Shown here: piece after piece, positions 10,491 through 21,652 of the stretch
Layout of the letters: the number at the start of each line of letters is the position of its first letter
Numbering within the stretch: position 1 is the first letter of the stretch
Origin: Caenorhabditis remanei
Lineage: Eukaryota > Nematoda > Chromadorea > Rhabditida > Rhabditidae
Assembly: GCF_010183535.1 (NCBI RefSeq)
Contig: NC_071331.1
Span: 11,842,001 to 11,906,000 of the forward strand
Length of the DNA: 64,000 bases
Direction: 5' to 3'
Position numbers and translations under genes: made by a program
The notes under the pieces: model-generated
What the model was told of the DNA's origin: nothing
The model's database searches: none
What the model saw: the letters and a program-made list of their open reading frames with translations, nothing else

Positions 10491-11876
10491 ATGTCTTTTC
10501 GATTGCTTCGTTTACCCGTACTGGTTCATATCGAAATATTCAAACATCTGGAATTTCAAGAAATATTTTTGTTGAGTTTATGCTCCGAAAATATGAAATA
10601 TCTGGTTCACGGAATACAATTGAAGCCGAAGGAGATACAATATATTCTCGGGGACGATATGATCCGGGTTTCTGTCGGGGGAACTCATAAAGATTGGCAG
10701 CGACTTCCCATGGCAGTTCTGGAATGTGTCTCGTTTATTCCCAGTAAAGAAATTATATCAATAAAGCTCGGAAGTGAACGCATCGCATGCAGGTAAGATC
10801 ACAAAGTCTATTCTACTATTCCCAGATTACTCGATTCTTCATGAAGAAATTTGAGACATGAAGGCCTATCCTGTTTACAATTAAATTGTTTTCAGATTTG
10901 TTGAAAACTCTTCAGACGACCCATGCACTCTCATTTCTGAATGTCTGGAGAACTGTCTCAGCGAAGTTCTAGTATTCGTTCAGTACCATCTTGAATTTTT
11001 GTTTCCCAAAGACCCATGCGTCCAACTTAAAGTTAAGTCAGTTGACTGCCTACTGGCCGCAGATGTTCTCTATAATGTCACTAACACCGCCATCAAGTTT
11101 GATGAGTTCTCACCAACGGAACTCGAAAATCATTTGGCCAACAATCCCAATCATGAGAGTTTTGATATTATTTCAAAACCAAGTGGCCGAGATTTGAAAT
11201 GCAATTCGAAACTATGGAAGATCAAGGGATTATCCTTCGAACATTCTCGAACGATCACTTGCAGAATTATGAAATATTTTTCTGGTCGTTGCCTGATTCT
11301 TCACAATGCAAGTCTGAAGTATTCTCCTTGGATTCAATTGATTCAAAAATGGAAGAAAAAGGAGGCGTACCGCGATTTGCATGCAGTATTTGTACGAACC
11401 CCCGAGGACGTGTATGAAGAGATTGATTCAGATAAGCTTCTTAGAGAATGTAATGCATTGCAATGGGATGGTTTAAGACGGCCACAGATGTTCAAGTTCG
11501 AACCGAAGTGAGTTTTTGAGAATGTGTGCCAACTCAATTAAAAACAGTCACCGTTGATGTTACTGGTGGTTTTCTTTTCATGAATAGTTCTGAAAATTGC
11601 GCCTTCGGACTCAGTATAGTTAAAATGAGATAAGTTCTACTGATATCAGTAGAAAACACTTTTCCGCTGAAAACAAAAAGTGATACATATACGCACTTTG
11701 TTTGTTACTGTATGTGAGCATAATTCCATCGCACTTTCAGAATAATCGGCTTTTCAAAATCTGAACCAGAAATGTTCGACTGCTCCGACTGGTACGACAT
11801 TCAACAAGACAATGGAGGGAAATGGGCATCAATCAAGATAACAGCGAGTGTAATTGTATTTCTTGTATGGGATTAG
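10491..11876 (+). CDS. F-box protein with FBA_2-type C-terminus, copy 3
   Basis: Exons 10491-10792, 10896-11507 and 11741-11876 give 349 residues. Exon 1 is almost identical to copy 1, while exon 2 mixes copy-1-like and copy-2-like stretches, suggesting exchange between the copies. The start follows atttttcag. The F-box is at residues 2-45, and the C-terminal FBA-type region includes CSDWYDIQQDNGGKWASIKI. All splice sites and frames are intact. By family it should recruit an unknown substrate to an SKP1-cullin ligase. Arrays of such rapidly evolving F-box genes are common in Caenorhabditis. Confidence 0.85.
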
Positions 11877-13193
11877 TTGTTATACACATCCAAGTTTCAA
11901 GATTTGTCGCACCCCGTTCTTCTTTTCCTATTCTTAATTTCTTTTTCGAAACCATCTGGTTCTTCGCGATTCTCTTGTATTTTTAATATTGCTGAATAAA
12001 CTATTATATACATACATACGTCATACATCTTTTTACCACTTTGGAAGAACTGATCTAACAGAAAAACCATTTCATAGGAACCGTGTTATCCGGAGAACTA
12101 CGATAGTGACAGTAAATTAACTTATACTCTTTCAGAGCAGAGGGTATCCAGGAACACAATTGAGATATGCTGAACACTCTACTGATAAAAACGACTATCA
12201 GGATTAGGGTAGTTGTTGACATCCAATTTCCAGGCTATCCTATTATTCTAATTGAAATATTCATATATTGTTTTGAAGATAAATTTATAAAAGAAATTTT
12301 GGGTATTAACGGAAAAAAGCAGGGTTTCACTTTTGTAGTTGATAACTTTTCTGCACGAGCTTTCCGAAAAGTGTTATAGTCAGGAGACAGTGCAACATAA
12401 GTAGGAGTGCTTTCACAAATGTTTTATCTTGTCAGGTAATTAAAATACAGAGAAGTTGTCAACTGGAAACATGAAGACGATGGCTTGAACTCTACATATC
12501 AAAAAGATTTACAAAGAAATAATAGTTTCTGACATCGTGAGGGAATCTCAAACCTGCCCGAGTGATCACCGAATTATAGAGGTTTTAGTTGAAATGGTTT
12601 CATGTTAACTGGCCCAAATAAATTAGACTACTACCAGACTACAGTCAGCAAAATGCCACTTTCCACTGTCTGGATGACATCAAAGACAGTCGAAAACTGT
12701 AAATATCCTTATCAAAAACACTGTGATAGACTACAACCACACCCACTCAAAGAATGAGAAAATGCTGAATGACTAACGTGTTTCATTGCTGAACGCCTAC
12801 TAGAAGTGCACTCGGCGTCATATGATTCAGAAGAAGAAAAAGTATATTCAAATTTGGAAAAGTGAGACGAACTTCCATTCGATGTTTGTTTTTGAATCAG
12901 AAGTGAAGTGAAGTGAAAGATATTGTCACCCTTCCCTGAGAAGGATAAGTGGTTTTCCGAAATGAGAGGAGGAGGTGAGTCCACTTGAAAAGTGACCATT
13001 CGTAGAGACTCTGAATAAGCAGCAATCACTTTTGTGTTGAGGAAGTTGTCAATGGTGTTCTGAATGCGTAGATTTATTTAGGCACAGTGTGTTTAAAAAA
13101 TTAGTGGGACCAATTCATAGGGTTTATAGACACATATGGACAGACAAATCAAGTAAAATAAGAAAGTAGGGGGCAAGTAGAGAATATTCACAA
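11877..13193. other. Terminal partial repeat unit
   Basis: No gene. 12120-12380 matches 4670-4960, 12449-12560 matches 5029-5135, and 12712-13029 is the third minus-strand ORF block. The unit ends near 13080, shortly before the stop codon of the UBL7-like gene; no fourth F-box gene is present. Confidence 0.6.
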
Positions 13194-14306
13194 TTAGTTT
13201 TGAAGTTCAATAAGGAACTCCATTGCGGCTTGGATGTCTCCATTCGTTTGTTCAAGAGCCAGCTGAATGAGCTCAGCATTTTCGAATCCATACTCGCGAA
13301 GTATAGCTGCCTGCTGTTCGTAACCTTCTTGCATTGGTTCTTCTTGCTGCGGTTCTGGTTGAACAGGAGCTGGAGCTGGAGCTGGAGCTGGAGCTGGATG
13401 CTGTAAGAAGGGAGCAACAGGTGGTGGGGCACGAGCAGCTGGAGGAGCACCAACGCCTGCTAGCGCAGCTTGAAGGGCCTGAAAAAATATAACAATGAAG
13501 TAATGAAAAAGATTTCAATTAAATTACATTCTGAAGGAAAGCTTGTGTAATCGGTTGTGCAGCAGGAACTCCGGCCGGACGAGGTGCGTTTCCTGGTTGT
13601 CCAAGTCTCTGGTTGCTGCCCACAGCAAAACCGTAACGAGCTCCAATCTTGCCAATCAAACCCATGACGATTTTGAGAAAATCTGGATTTCTGTACTTGA
13701 ATGAGTTGCGAGATTCGTCATCTTTGAAGTTGTTTCTGATGCAGTACGCTCGGAAGAGATACCAATCTCTTAGCACACACGCAAATTGATTATCGAAGAC
13801 GAGTCGTGGATGAGCTTTGATAAGTTTCGCAATATGCTCTGGCAGTCCAAAGTCATGGTTAAATCCGTGTAGACGACGGTCTTCTGGATTTCTGAATGGA
13901 GTGGCGATCATTTGGAGTTGAGAATCGACTTCTTGTCTATGACTTTCAGCGACTGGTTCCTGAATAATTGATTTATTAATGAAAGGATTTTCGGAGAATA
14001 TTTTAACTTACCTTATTTTTGGATTTCTGAAGATAAACTACTCGAAGCGAGTCATTGTCGTTGATATTCTTCAGATCCACTTCTGTCAACGCTTTTCCAT
14101 TATACAGCAGACCTGCAAATTATTTTTAAAAACATATTGATTTTCCATGAATATAATTAAAACATACGGTATCTATCCATTGTCTTCAATCCTCTGAATT
14201 CAGCGCAGTTATCTGACAAATCGTTGAAAAATTGATCATATCCGGTGGAGATAATGTCTCCAATTGGAACTTCTTTACAACTAGTTTTCAGATGTAAGTA
14301 CACCAT
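13194..14306 (-). CDS. UBL7-like ubiquitin-like/UBA protein
   Basis: Exons (coding order) 14306-14168, 14112-14012, 13959-13528 and 13478-13194 give about 318 residues. Residues 1-80 read as a ubiquitin-like domain (RYRLLYNGKALTEVDLKNI, then SLRVVYLQKS). The C-terminus is a UBA domain (ILREYGFENAELIQLALEQ, then GDIQAAMEFLI). Just before a Pro/Ala-rich linker with an (AP)n run lies PITQAFLQNALQAALAGVG. This linker phrase and the UBA resemble human UBL7 (BMSC-UbP) closely, with less similarity in the middle, so I call it UBL7-like; UBAC1 was the alternative. Such proteins bind ubiquitin or proteasomes. The next gene, head-to-head, is proteasome subunit rpn-7. The start is the first ATG in frame; no ATG lies further upstream in the open frame. 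Confidence 0.7.
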
Positions 14307-14862
14307 TTTCTCGAATCGATTAATGGGATGAATATAGACGTGACAGCGGTTACACGTTGAGATCAACTCGAGAACCGCCAAAAAATTATGACAATTGGAG
14401 ACGCGCGCGCGGCAAGTTTGCGAAAAGGCGCGCCGCGAATTGCATTCCTCCTGTCATCATGCCCCGCCCACCTTTTCACTCATTCGATTCATTTCAATTT
14501 TGGTCCTTCTTCGCTTCGCTTGTGTGATTCATTAATTTTAATTGTGATTTTTAATTACTCTTATAAAGCGCCGCGATCTGTCTTATGACATTTACCACAC
14601 TTTCTGCTGAAAAATTCTTTAAAACTCGTATTTTTCGCAATTTTCCCACTTTTACGCCCACTCGTTTCATTTGAATTTGGGCCCTTCTTGGCTTCGTTTG
14701 TGCGATTCATTGATTTTAATTATGATTTCGAATTGCTCGTATAAAGAAACGATCTGTTTTATGACATTCTCCGCGCTTTCTGCTTAAAAATTCTTCAAAA
14801 CTCGTATTTCTCGCAATTGGCCTACCAACAACACTTTTAATTGTTCATATCTTTCCAGAAAG
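14307..14862. promoter_or_regulatory. Divergent promoter with tandem 170-bp duplication
   Basis: The intergenic region lies between the head-to-head UBL7-like gene and rpn-7. Two copies of one segment lie about 182 bp apart (about 14477-14640 and 14659-14820), sharing cttcg(c/t)ttgtg(t/c)gattcatt, atctgt(c/t)ttatgacatt and aaaactcgtatttctcgcaatt-like phrases. GC-rich gcgcgcgc and ggcgcgccgcg stretches lie near 14400-14440. A ctttccag acceptor at 14851-14858 probably receives the spliced leader for rpn-7. Confidence 0.6.
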
Positions 14863-16189
14863 ATGTCAGAGGCACCGAAGCAGGCTAAAAAGCCCGTCGA
14901 CGACGGAAACTTCGATAAGGAGGTATGAGAGGTTGTTTTCCGATTTATTTTCAATTCTTTTTTTTTACAGGTTATCTCAAAATGGCCCGACCTCGACCTG
15001 GCGCAGACCAGATTCATGCTCAATCACCCAGAAGTCGACGCCAGTGTTAAGGAGGCGAAACTGGCCAAGCTGCAAGAAGCCATCAAAGAATTCGATATGG
15101 CGCCGTTCTACGAGCTTGTCTGCGCCGATTTCAAGATTGCCGTTGATACCGCTCAGTTGTCTGCGATGAAGGCAGCGAATGCCAAGCGTGTGGCTGATAT
15201 CACCGCTGAGGTGGAAGATGCCGAGAAGAATCTCGGAGAATCTGAAGTTCGCCAAGGATTGCTGCGAAAATTCGAATACTTCTGCCAAATCGGAGATAAA
15301 GAGAACGCTCAGAAAGCGTACACAGCCACATACGAGAAAACTGTCGGTATGGGATATCGTATCGATTTGGTGTTCGCTATGATTCGTGTCGGACTCTTCT
15401 TCCTCGATCACCACCTCATCAACAAGTACATCACCAAAGCGAAGGAGCTGATGGAGCAGGGCGGTGACTGGGAGCGCAAAAACCGCCTGCGGTCTTACGA
15501 AGCGCTTTACCGGATGTCGGTTCGTGATTTCGCCGGTGCTGCTGACTTGTTCCTCGAAGCTGTGCCAACCTTCGGATCATACGAGCTGATGACATATGAG
15601 AACCTCATTCTCTATACTGTCATCACGACCACCTTCGCGTTGGATCGACCGGACTTGCGTACCAAAGTCATTCGTTGCAATGAGGTTCAAGAACAACTGA
15701 CGGGAGGAGGACTCAACGGAACATTGATACCAGTGCGAGAGTATCTTGAGTCCTATTACGATTGTCATTACGATCGATTCTTCATTCAGTTGGCTGCTTT
15801 GGAGAGCGAAAGGGTAAGTGCATCTCGGAGTTTAGAATTACATAAGATTTCAATTTTTTCAGTTCAAGTTCGACCGTTATCTTTCGCCTCATTTCAACTA
15901 CTACTCGCGTGGAATGCGTCATCGTGCCTATGAGCAATTCCTGACGCCCTACAAAACTGTCCGTATCGATATGATGGCAAAGGATTTCGGAGTGTCTCGT
16001 GCCTTCATTGATCGCGAATTGCACCGTTTGATTGCCACTGGGCAGCTGCAATGCCGGATTGATGCTGTTAATGGAGTGATTGAAATCAATCACCGAGACT
16101 CAAAGAATCATCTGTACAAGTCTGTCATCAAGGATGGAGACATTCTTCTCAATCGTATTCAGAAACTCGCCAGAGTCATTAACGCCTAA
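14863..16189 (+). CDS. rpn-7: 26S proteasome regulatory subunit RPN7 (PSMD6)
   Basis: Exons 14863-14922, 14971-15813 and 15863-16189 encode 409 residues, the usual RPN7 length. It is a lid subunit of the 19S regulatory particle. Helical TPR-like repeats (for example FEYFCQIGDKENAQKAYTAT, LNKYITKAKELM-like segments) are followed by a C-terminal PCI/winged-helix domain (FGVSRAFIDRELHRLIATGQ, with IDAVNGVIEINHRD) that assembles the lid. The start lies four bases after a ctttccag acceptor. Introns are about 50 bp. The coding sequence is very conserved and intact. It is transcribed away from the UBL7-like gene, so the two may share regulatory sequence. Confidence 0.97.
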
Positions 16190-16458
16190 GCGTATGCTGT
16201 TCTTTCAACGTGTATATCCTTTCATTTTACCCTATTCTCGTTTTTCTCCCGTATTTTTGTGCATATGTGTCGCGGTGAACCGCTTCGAATCTCCCTCTTT
16301 TTCATCGCCTCCGGTTGAATGAATTAATTTATTACAATTAAATGCTTTAACGATTATTTTACAAAACATTGCTTTCATTCGTTGGTAATTAGCCAAATAA
16401 TGTATCTTTTGTCTTTATTCTATATCCTTTCTTCATCACTTCGTTTGCATGGTCCATT
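16190..16458. other. Convergent 3' flank of rpn-7 and methyltransferase
   Basis: T-rich sequence downstream of the rpn-7 stop with an aattaa(a) poly(A)-signal-like motif near 16336; the opposing methyltransferase gene ends at 16459. No gene between. Confidence 0.5.
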
Positions 16459-17550
16459 TCAATTTTTCATCCAACTTGCTGCGACGTACATTTTCTGACC
16501 ACTTTTCAATCTTTCGTAACCATCGGTTCCAGGTGCGCAGTATGTCTCTCTTAACGACTTCTTGAATAGTTGCACGAAAAATGGCGCCTGTAATTAGGTT
16601 TTCTAACAAAACACTGGCATCATGTAGCTTGTTACCCTCTCCAGAAGATCATCGTACTTTCTTGCTGAATAGTTCAATCCTTCTACAACTTCTTCCGTAC
16701 AGTCCTCAAAATGCTGCAAAATGAATCCGAAAGATTCGGCGATTTCATTCACAAGATACGCCTATAATTCTTTGTAATTATTTCATAAACTAATCAGTCG
16801 TCACTTACATCATGAGGATAGCGAACGTCTACATAGCAAAAAGTACCACCTGATCGAAGTACTCTGGAAACTTCTTTCACAAACTTTCGAAAATCAGAAT
16901 ACAAATGAGCAGCCTCGACATTCAGAACTGAAATTATATAATTTTAGTATAACTTGATCATTCTGAAACTTCTTGCCGAAGTCGAATGATTTGTCAGCAA
17001 ATGGAAGATCAGTGGCGTTTCCGTAAACAATATTATTTACATTCCTCGTGACTACTTTATCGCAGCCAATTAGACATTTAGTAGGACCGTGCCATCTGAA
17101 ATAGTAAACAACGCGTTATAATGTTGAAAGTATGAATTTACTGTTCGTTTTATATGAGAAACTTCACTCACCTCTCTATCCATTCTAGAGAGTATCCCTG
17201 TCCACAACTGACTTCTAATACTTCTAAGTCTTGAAAATTAGGATATTTAGGATGCATTGACATCGCTTTTTCATACAAATGAATATGAGATCGATCAGAC
17301 TCTTAATAATTCAGAAAGTTGAATTTTTCTAATAATAGAACTTACCGTATTCTTCCAAATCATCTGCATCATCCATAAACTTGATCAGTTTTCTATCATC
17401 TTCGCTTGTTGATGGCCAGTATCCCAAATTCATAAAACGCACTCCGAGCATAGGAGCTACAATTTTCATCAACGGATACATTATAAATCTATCGAAAAAC
17501 CATAACCATAAGCGGCCTGGTATAGAAGAAATATGGAGCAGAAGGTTCAT
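16459..17550 (-). CDS. Membrane-anchored SAM-dependent methyltransferase
   Basis: Six exons in coding order: 17550-17346, 17301-17172, 17095-16977, 16927-16809, 16761-16636 and 16587-16459, about 275 residues. An N-terminal hydrophobic stretch (LLLHISSIPGRLWLWFFDRF) looks like a membrane anchor. The class I methyltransferase motif I is LEVLEVSCGQGYSLEWIERW; the acidic and post motifs are NATDLPFADKSFDFVLNVEA and EVSRVLRSGGTFCYVDVRYP. This is the Methyltransf_11 pattern, close to bacterial small-molecule and lipid O-methyltransferases. Substrate unknown. The intron between exons 3 and 4 (16928-16976) starts GC rather than GT; using it is the only way to join TTC G and TT CTG AAT in frame. Confidence 0.85.
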
Positions 17551-17664
17551 AGCGAATGTTGAATGAAGAAAGAATGAATTGTTGTACAATCGTCTCTCTC
17601 ACTTGCAGAAAATACTTTATAATTAGCTCAACTTGTCTCAATTTCAGCCAATCATCGTTTCAAC

Positions 17665-18222
17665 ATGTCCGGACGTCAAGGAGGAAAGGCCAAGCCACTG
17701 AAGGCGCCAAAGAAGGGAGATAAGGATCTCACCGAGGTGATGATAAAGATGATACTATACATTTTATACTGATCAGTGGTGTAATATGGATGAAAAAAAC
17801 CAAGTGATTAATGAGAGAATGAAACCAAGTGATCAGTTTTTTTCTTCAATTATGTTCCAATTATGGGTGTAGTTTGATGAGGAATCTGTATGAAAATAAC
17901 TTTTTGAACAATTTCGATCAGGAAATCAACTTGATTCACACCATGTTGGCGCCGTTCTTTGTAAATGACGCCGACAGTTTGTCGAAATTTTTAAAAGATG
18001 ACTTTGCACTCCGAATGTGTCTTTTTAATCTTTGTATTTTCCAGGACGATATCGAGTTCAAGAAGAAGCAACAGGAAGAACAAAAGAAGATCAAGGAGAT
18101 GGCAGCCAAGGCCGCACAACGTGGACCTCTTCGTAAGTTTTTTTTCTTTTTTGCTTTCAAACAGAAACTTTATCGTTTCGTTTCCAGTCGGAGGAGGAAT
18201 CAAGAAGTCCGGAAAGAAGTAA
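17665..18222 (+). CDS. tma-7: Translation machinery associated protein TMA7
   Basis: Exons 17665-17736, 18045-18132 and 18188-18222 encode 64 residues, the same length as human TMA7. The protein starts MSGRQGGKAKPLKAPKK, has a charged helix (DDIEFKKKQQEEQKKIKEMA) and ends GPLLGGGIKKSGKK, all family hallmarks. TMA7 is a small conserved ribosome-associated protein. The first intron (308 bp) is long for so small a gene but shows no extra exon. Confidence 0.95.
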
Positions 18223-18494
18223 ACGACTATTCAAATCAATCCAGCTGCAGGGATCAAATAATATCTAATTCGTCGCTTTTTATGTTCATTTCTCTTTCAT
18301 TTTTATCCATTCCTTCCCAAAAACTTTTTCCATTCGACGAATAAATCGTTTCTTTTGAACTGCGTAAAAATAAATAAAAATTTCAGATTCTTTCAAGGAC
18401 TGATTGGAAAAGAGAGCTTTCGGAGAAAAGGTGAGTTCCCAATAAAACATAATTCATTCTCATTAGAAGTACCAAATCGAATTCTCAACTCTTA

Positions 18495-20460
18495 TTATAC
18501 TTTAGCCTTCTCCTTTTCCTTCTCTTCAGCAGCAGCCTTCTCTCCTTGTCTGAAAACCATTCCATAATCAGATGACTGCAAAAAAGAAGAAACTCACTGA
18601 TTCTGAGCAGCCCGTTTCGCCAATTTCTTCTGTGCATGTCTTCTATATTGATTCATAAATGCCTCAATTCGTCCAGTCCGTTCAATAATTCCATCTTCAA
18701 TGAAATATTGCATCAAAACAACATAAAGAAAGAGAAATTGCATATGAGACTGGACTGCTTGGAAGCGCATCGAACGCATTTCACGGACGATTTCCACCAT
18801 TTCAATGTTTGGATTCTCCATGATACGGAGTGTTGCGTAGTCGATTCCTGAAACATGTCTGTCTGTGTGTCTGTAGTTCCCCCGCAACTCACCAACAAAA
18901 GTAGCAGTTCTTCCGACACCAGCACTACAATGAACACAAATCGGAGTGCCTTTCGGATTGACTTGCTTCACCCATTTATACAATGCAATCATAGGACTTG
19001 CATCCTCTGGAGCCAGTTGATCCGGCCACCACGGAACCTGAAATTTGAGATGTTTTCAAGAAAAGAAGACAGGAAGAAAAATGAGATACCTGAACATGAT
19101 TAATGTAGAGTGGATCAGAATTCTGATCGAGAGTGTCGACGACAGTCAATGCATTCCACGTCGTGTTGGCGACTGCCTCCTCTTTACACTCGGTCAGAGT
19201 GATCTCGTATCTTCCGAACTTGACAACTTCTCCCAATTTCTCCGGATAATAGAGAACACACTTCTCGACGCCACCCTCGAAAAGAGTGCACAACATCAAG
19301 ACGTACGAGATCTTCTCCTGATAAATCATATGCCAAAAGTCGGCCAATGTCTCCGGAAGTGGTCCTTGTGTGGTGATGTACGTCGTCTGATCTTTGCCAG
19401 GCATTCTCATCCATGACGCGTGGATGTAGTCTCGTTCGTGGTTCTTCAGAATGACACGTGTCTCCTCGATACAACGAACATCCGTGTATCTGTTGAGGTC
19501 GGGATTCGCTTCGTAGGCGGTGTAAGTGCAGTTCGGTGGCATGTAACCCTTGATTTTGTCTTGATGCAGTTTACAGATGGCTTGACATTTCTGGAATATT
19601 GGAGTTGTTTATGACTAGAATCTGAGTTCAGGAGTTCTTGCGGACTGTTTCGAAAAGAGGAACATTTATTAGGAAGTTTTCAGTTAAACATGAAAAACTT
19701 CGAGAGCGTATCCGGAGGTCATAGATTGTTCCAGAACTTATGGTTTATGTAGAACAAAATCAAGAGTTTTATAGTCTCGATCTATCTGTTTTCAACTAAA
19801 AAACCAACCATTTTAGCAGCCTTGAAAGCCCAAATCTTTCTGGGATCACTTCCAGGCTCGGGTGGTCTCTCGTTATCCTCATCATCCGATTCCGATTTCT
19901 CCTTCTTTTTCTCTTTCGCCGCTTTCTTACTCTTCCTACTTTTCTCCTTTTCCAACAACATCTTCATCTTACTCTTTTTACTTTTTCTACTTTTACTCCC
20001 TTCTTTCTTCTTTCCTTTCTCTTCTTTCTTCTCAATCTTATCTTCTTCTTTACTCTTACTTCCTGTATTCTTACCATCTCCATCTTCCTCTCCCGACCCT
20101 TTCACCTCTAATATTTTACTCTTTTTCTTCTCTTTCTTATTATTCCCTTCCTTCAAAATCTTCTTCTCTTTCTCCTGTTCACCCAATGAATCCGTATTCT
20201 TCTCATCAGAAGAAACCGAGGAATTCTTTTCCACTTTCGCCGCCTCATGACTTGGAACTGGTGGGCGGAGTCTTGTTTCGTTCGAAGCGACCGATGGTGG
20301 ACTGTTGATGGTCTGAAATATCCGGATGTCCAGATGTCCATCTCACTCAACAAACCTTATCCTTTTTAGCTGCACACGCCCAGAGAACGTATCCACTTGC
20401 GATGAGAACAGACGTATTGCAAATGCCAATCCACGGATTTATCCATTTTTCGCTCATCAT
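18495..20460 (-). CDS. Receptor-less membrane-anchored protein tyrosine phosphatase
   Basis: Coding order exons 20460-20356, 20312-19809, 19590-19090, 19037-18893, 18847-18598 and 18549-18495 give 519 residues. Residues 8-31 form one hydrophobic segment (WIGICNTSVLIASGYVLWAC). Residues about 60-180 are an extreme Lys/Glu/Ser linker. The classical PTP domain follows with an NRY loop, WPD at 374-376, the active-site loop HCSAGVGRT (catalytic Cys about 407) and a Q-loop (FQAVQSHMQF), so it should be catalytically active. The tail is again Lys/Glu-rich. The anchor without a signal-peptide-plus-ectodomain suggests a cytoplasmic catalytic face on an internal or plasma membrane. Nematode genomes hold a large expansion of such PTPs; the exact orthologue was not identified. 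An in-frame TGA at 18594-18596 is avoided by the 48-bp last intron. Confidence 0.9.
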
Positions 20461-21110
20461 CGTCTCTCTTTTTTGAAGAAATTAGAAGTGAATTGAGTCG
20501 TTTTTACTTGTTTTTATTCTCTAACTGATTTCAGAATTTGTGGAATTTTAGTTTTGAGGGATGTGGGCGGGGACAGGGTGACCAGGTTTCGAGGGTTGGT
20601 TCACGTTAACAGAACAACTTTTTTCGAAATTATTTCCATATAAAAGCAGAACATGTGATGTTTTCAGAATGAGAAGCTCAGAATTGGGATATTTCGTCTT
20701 GATAGGATTACTCACAACAAGAATAAACTGTTATTTTCGTCATTTCGCCAGACGAAAGATGTTGAGATATTTTAGAAACTTCTTCTTCTTTGTTGTCATC
20801 CCATGATGCCAATAAGCCTAGAATTGTTTGTTGAATGAATGTCTATAAATACTCAAATTTTCATCACTAGAGTTGATTGGTGAAAGGAAAAAAAGTTTAA
20901 AAATATACATAGAAAACGGGAAAAACTGGAATGTCGATGGGACTTTTATGCTACAGGATACTTATGGAAAAGTGAAAAAAGTGAAGAGGAAATACGTCTC
21001 TATTGAATTGATAGAGACAGATAGGAAAACAAAACAAAAATTATGGATCGCAAGACGAGAATTATGAAGCAAACACGAAGTGATGGGGATGGTGGGAGGT
21101 GAATGAATTC
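20461..21110. other. Region between PTP start and ribonuclease kappa stop
   Basis: Upstream region of the PTP gene. One 65-codon plus-strand frame (20873-21067) is Lys-rich and shows no splice signals or recognised domain; it is treated as chance. Confidence 0.5.
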
Positions 21111-21652
21111 TTAGAAGATTTGCGTCGTATTATACTTGTTCTGCCAGAAAACGGCGATGAGCGTCACTGCGTAAAGTCCGGCGGCAATCCAACATTGTGT
21201 TGCTTTCTCGTTGTATTTGGATTCGATCTGACTGAAAATTTAAAACAGTTGAAGATGAGAAACGTAATCGTGTTAAAGCATTCTCAGAATATACTAAACC
21301 ATAAGTTCCGTTGTTCTGTCATTTTCGGTAGCTACAGAAACAGTTCATGTTCAACTCAGCATACATCGTGGTTCAGTGCTCAATGAGCAATCATGAATGC
21401 TCGTTTGGCTTGAAAATACAAAGCTTACCTCGTTGGAACCTTTCCTGCTCCTTGCTCATTCTCAGAGAAATGAAGGTCTGGGAAGAGAGTTACGGCTTGA
21501 ATGTAGAAGAATACACCGAGAAGACCGAGAAAGATCACTCCCCACACAGACATGACCATACTGAAATTGTTAACTAGGTTCAATGTGATTGATTGAAAAA
21601 CTAACCAGAAGGCCGACATTTTTGGTCCCATCAGCGGACAGATTTTGCCCAT
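21111..21652 (-). CDS. Ribonuclease kappa (RNASEK) family protein
   Basis: Coding order exons 21652-21606, 21560-21429 and 21231-21111 encode 99 residues. The start follows tttacaggcaaa, a spliced-leader acceptor. There are two membrane spans: VMSVWGVIFLGLLGVFFYIQ and CWIAAGLYAVTLIAVFWQNK. The arrangement (CGPK-like CPLMGPK start, SxWGVIxLxxLGxFF, FPD loop, C-terminal helix) matches animal ribonuclease kappa. In mammals RNASEK copurifies with and is part of the V-ATPase membrane sector. The gene lies head-to-head with vha-17, encoding V-ATPase subunit e, about 1.27 kb away. The ribonuclease activity named in the family is debated. Confidence 0.9.

Larger units (their letters stand above)
1021..13080. 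repeat. Tandem array of 3.5-4 kb F-box-containing units
   Basis: The same ordered blocks recur: a block around a short arm seen at 1034-1070, 4914-4960 and 12330-12380; a block beginning acagagaag(c/t)tgtca at about 1121, 5029 and 12449; a minus-strand ORF block (1389-1809, 5327-5758, 12712-13029); a reverse-transcriptase scrap (1826-2004, 5775-5950, about 9290-9430); then an F-box gene. The last unit is truncated before its gene. Units differ by insertions, deletions and one local inversion (9120-9240), so the array arose by tandem duplication followed by independent rearrangement. Coding parts are far more alike than the spacers, as expected for recent duplication, selection or gene conversion. 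Confidence 0.85.

Noticed and set aside
12167..12379. 70-codon plus-strand ORF in the terminal repeat unit
   Set aside because: The paralogous sequence at 4720-4960 does not keep the frame, so it is not under coding constraint.
13124..13518. Minus-strand ORFs with LQLQLQ and SSSSSS runs
   Set aside because: Other frames of the (AP)n linker of the UBL7-like gene, whose true frame ends in a clear UBA domain.
19822..20308. Long plus-strand Ser/Phe/Leu-rich ORFs
   Set aside because: Antisense to the Lys/Glu-rich linker exon of the tyrosine phosphatase; codon composition explains them.
20873..21067. 65-codon Lys-rich plus-strand ORF
   Set aside because: No start context, splice sites or similarity recognised.
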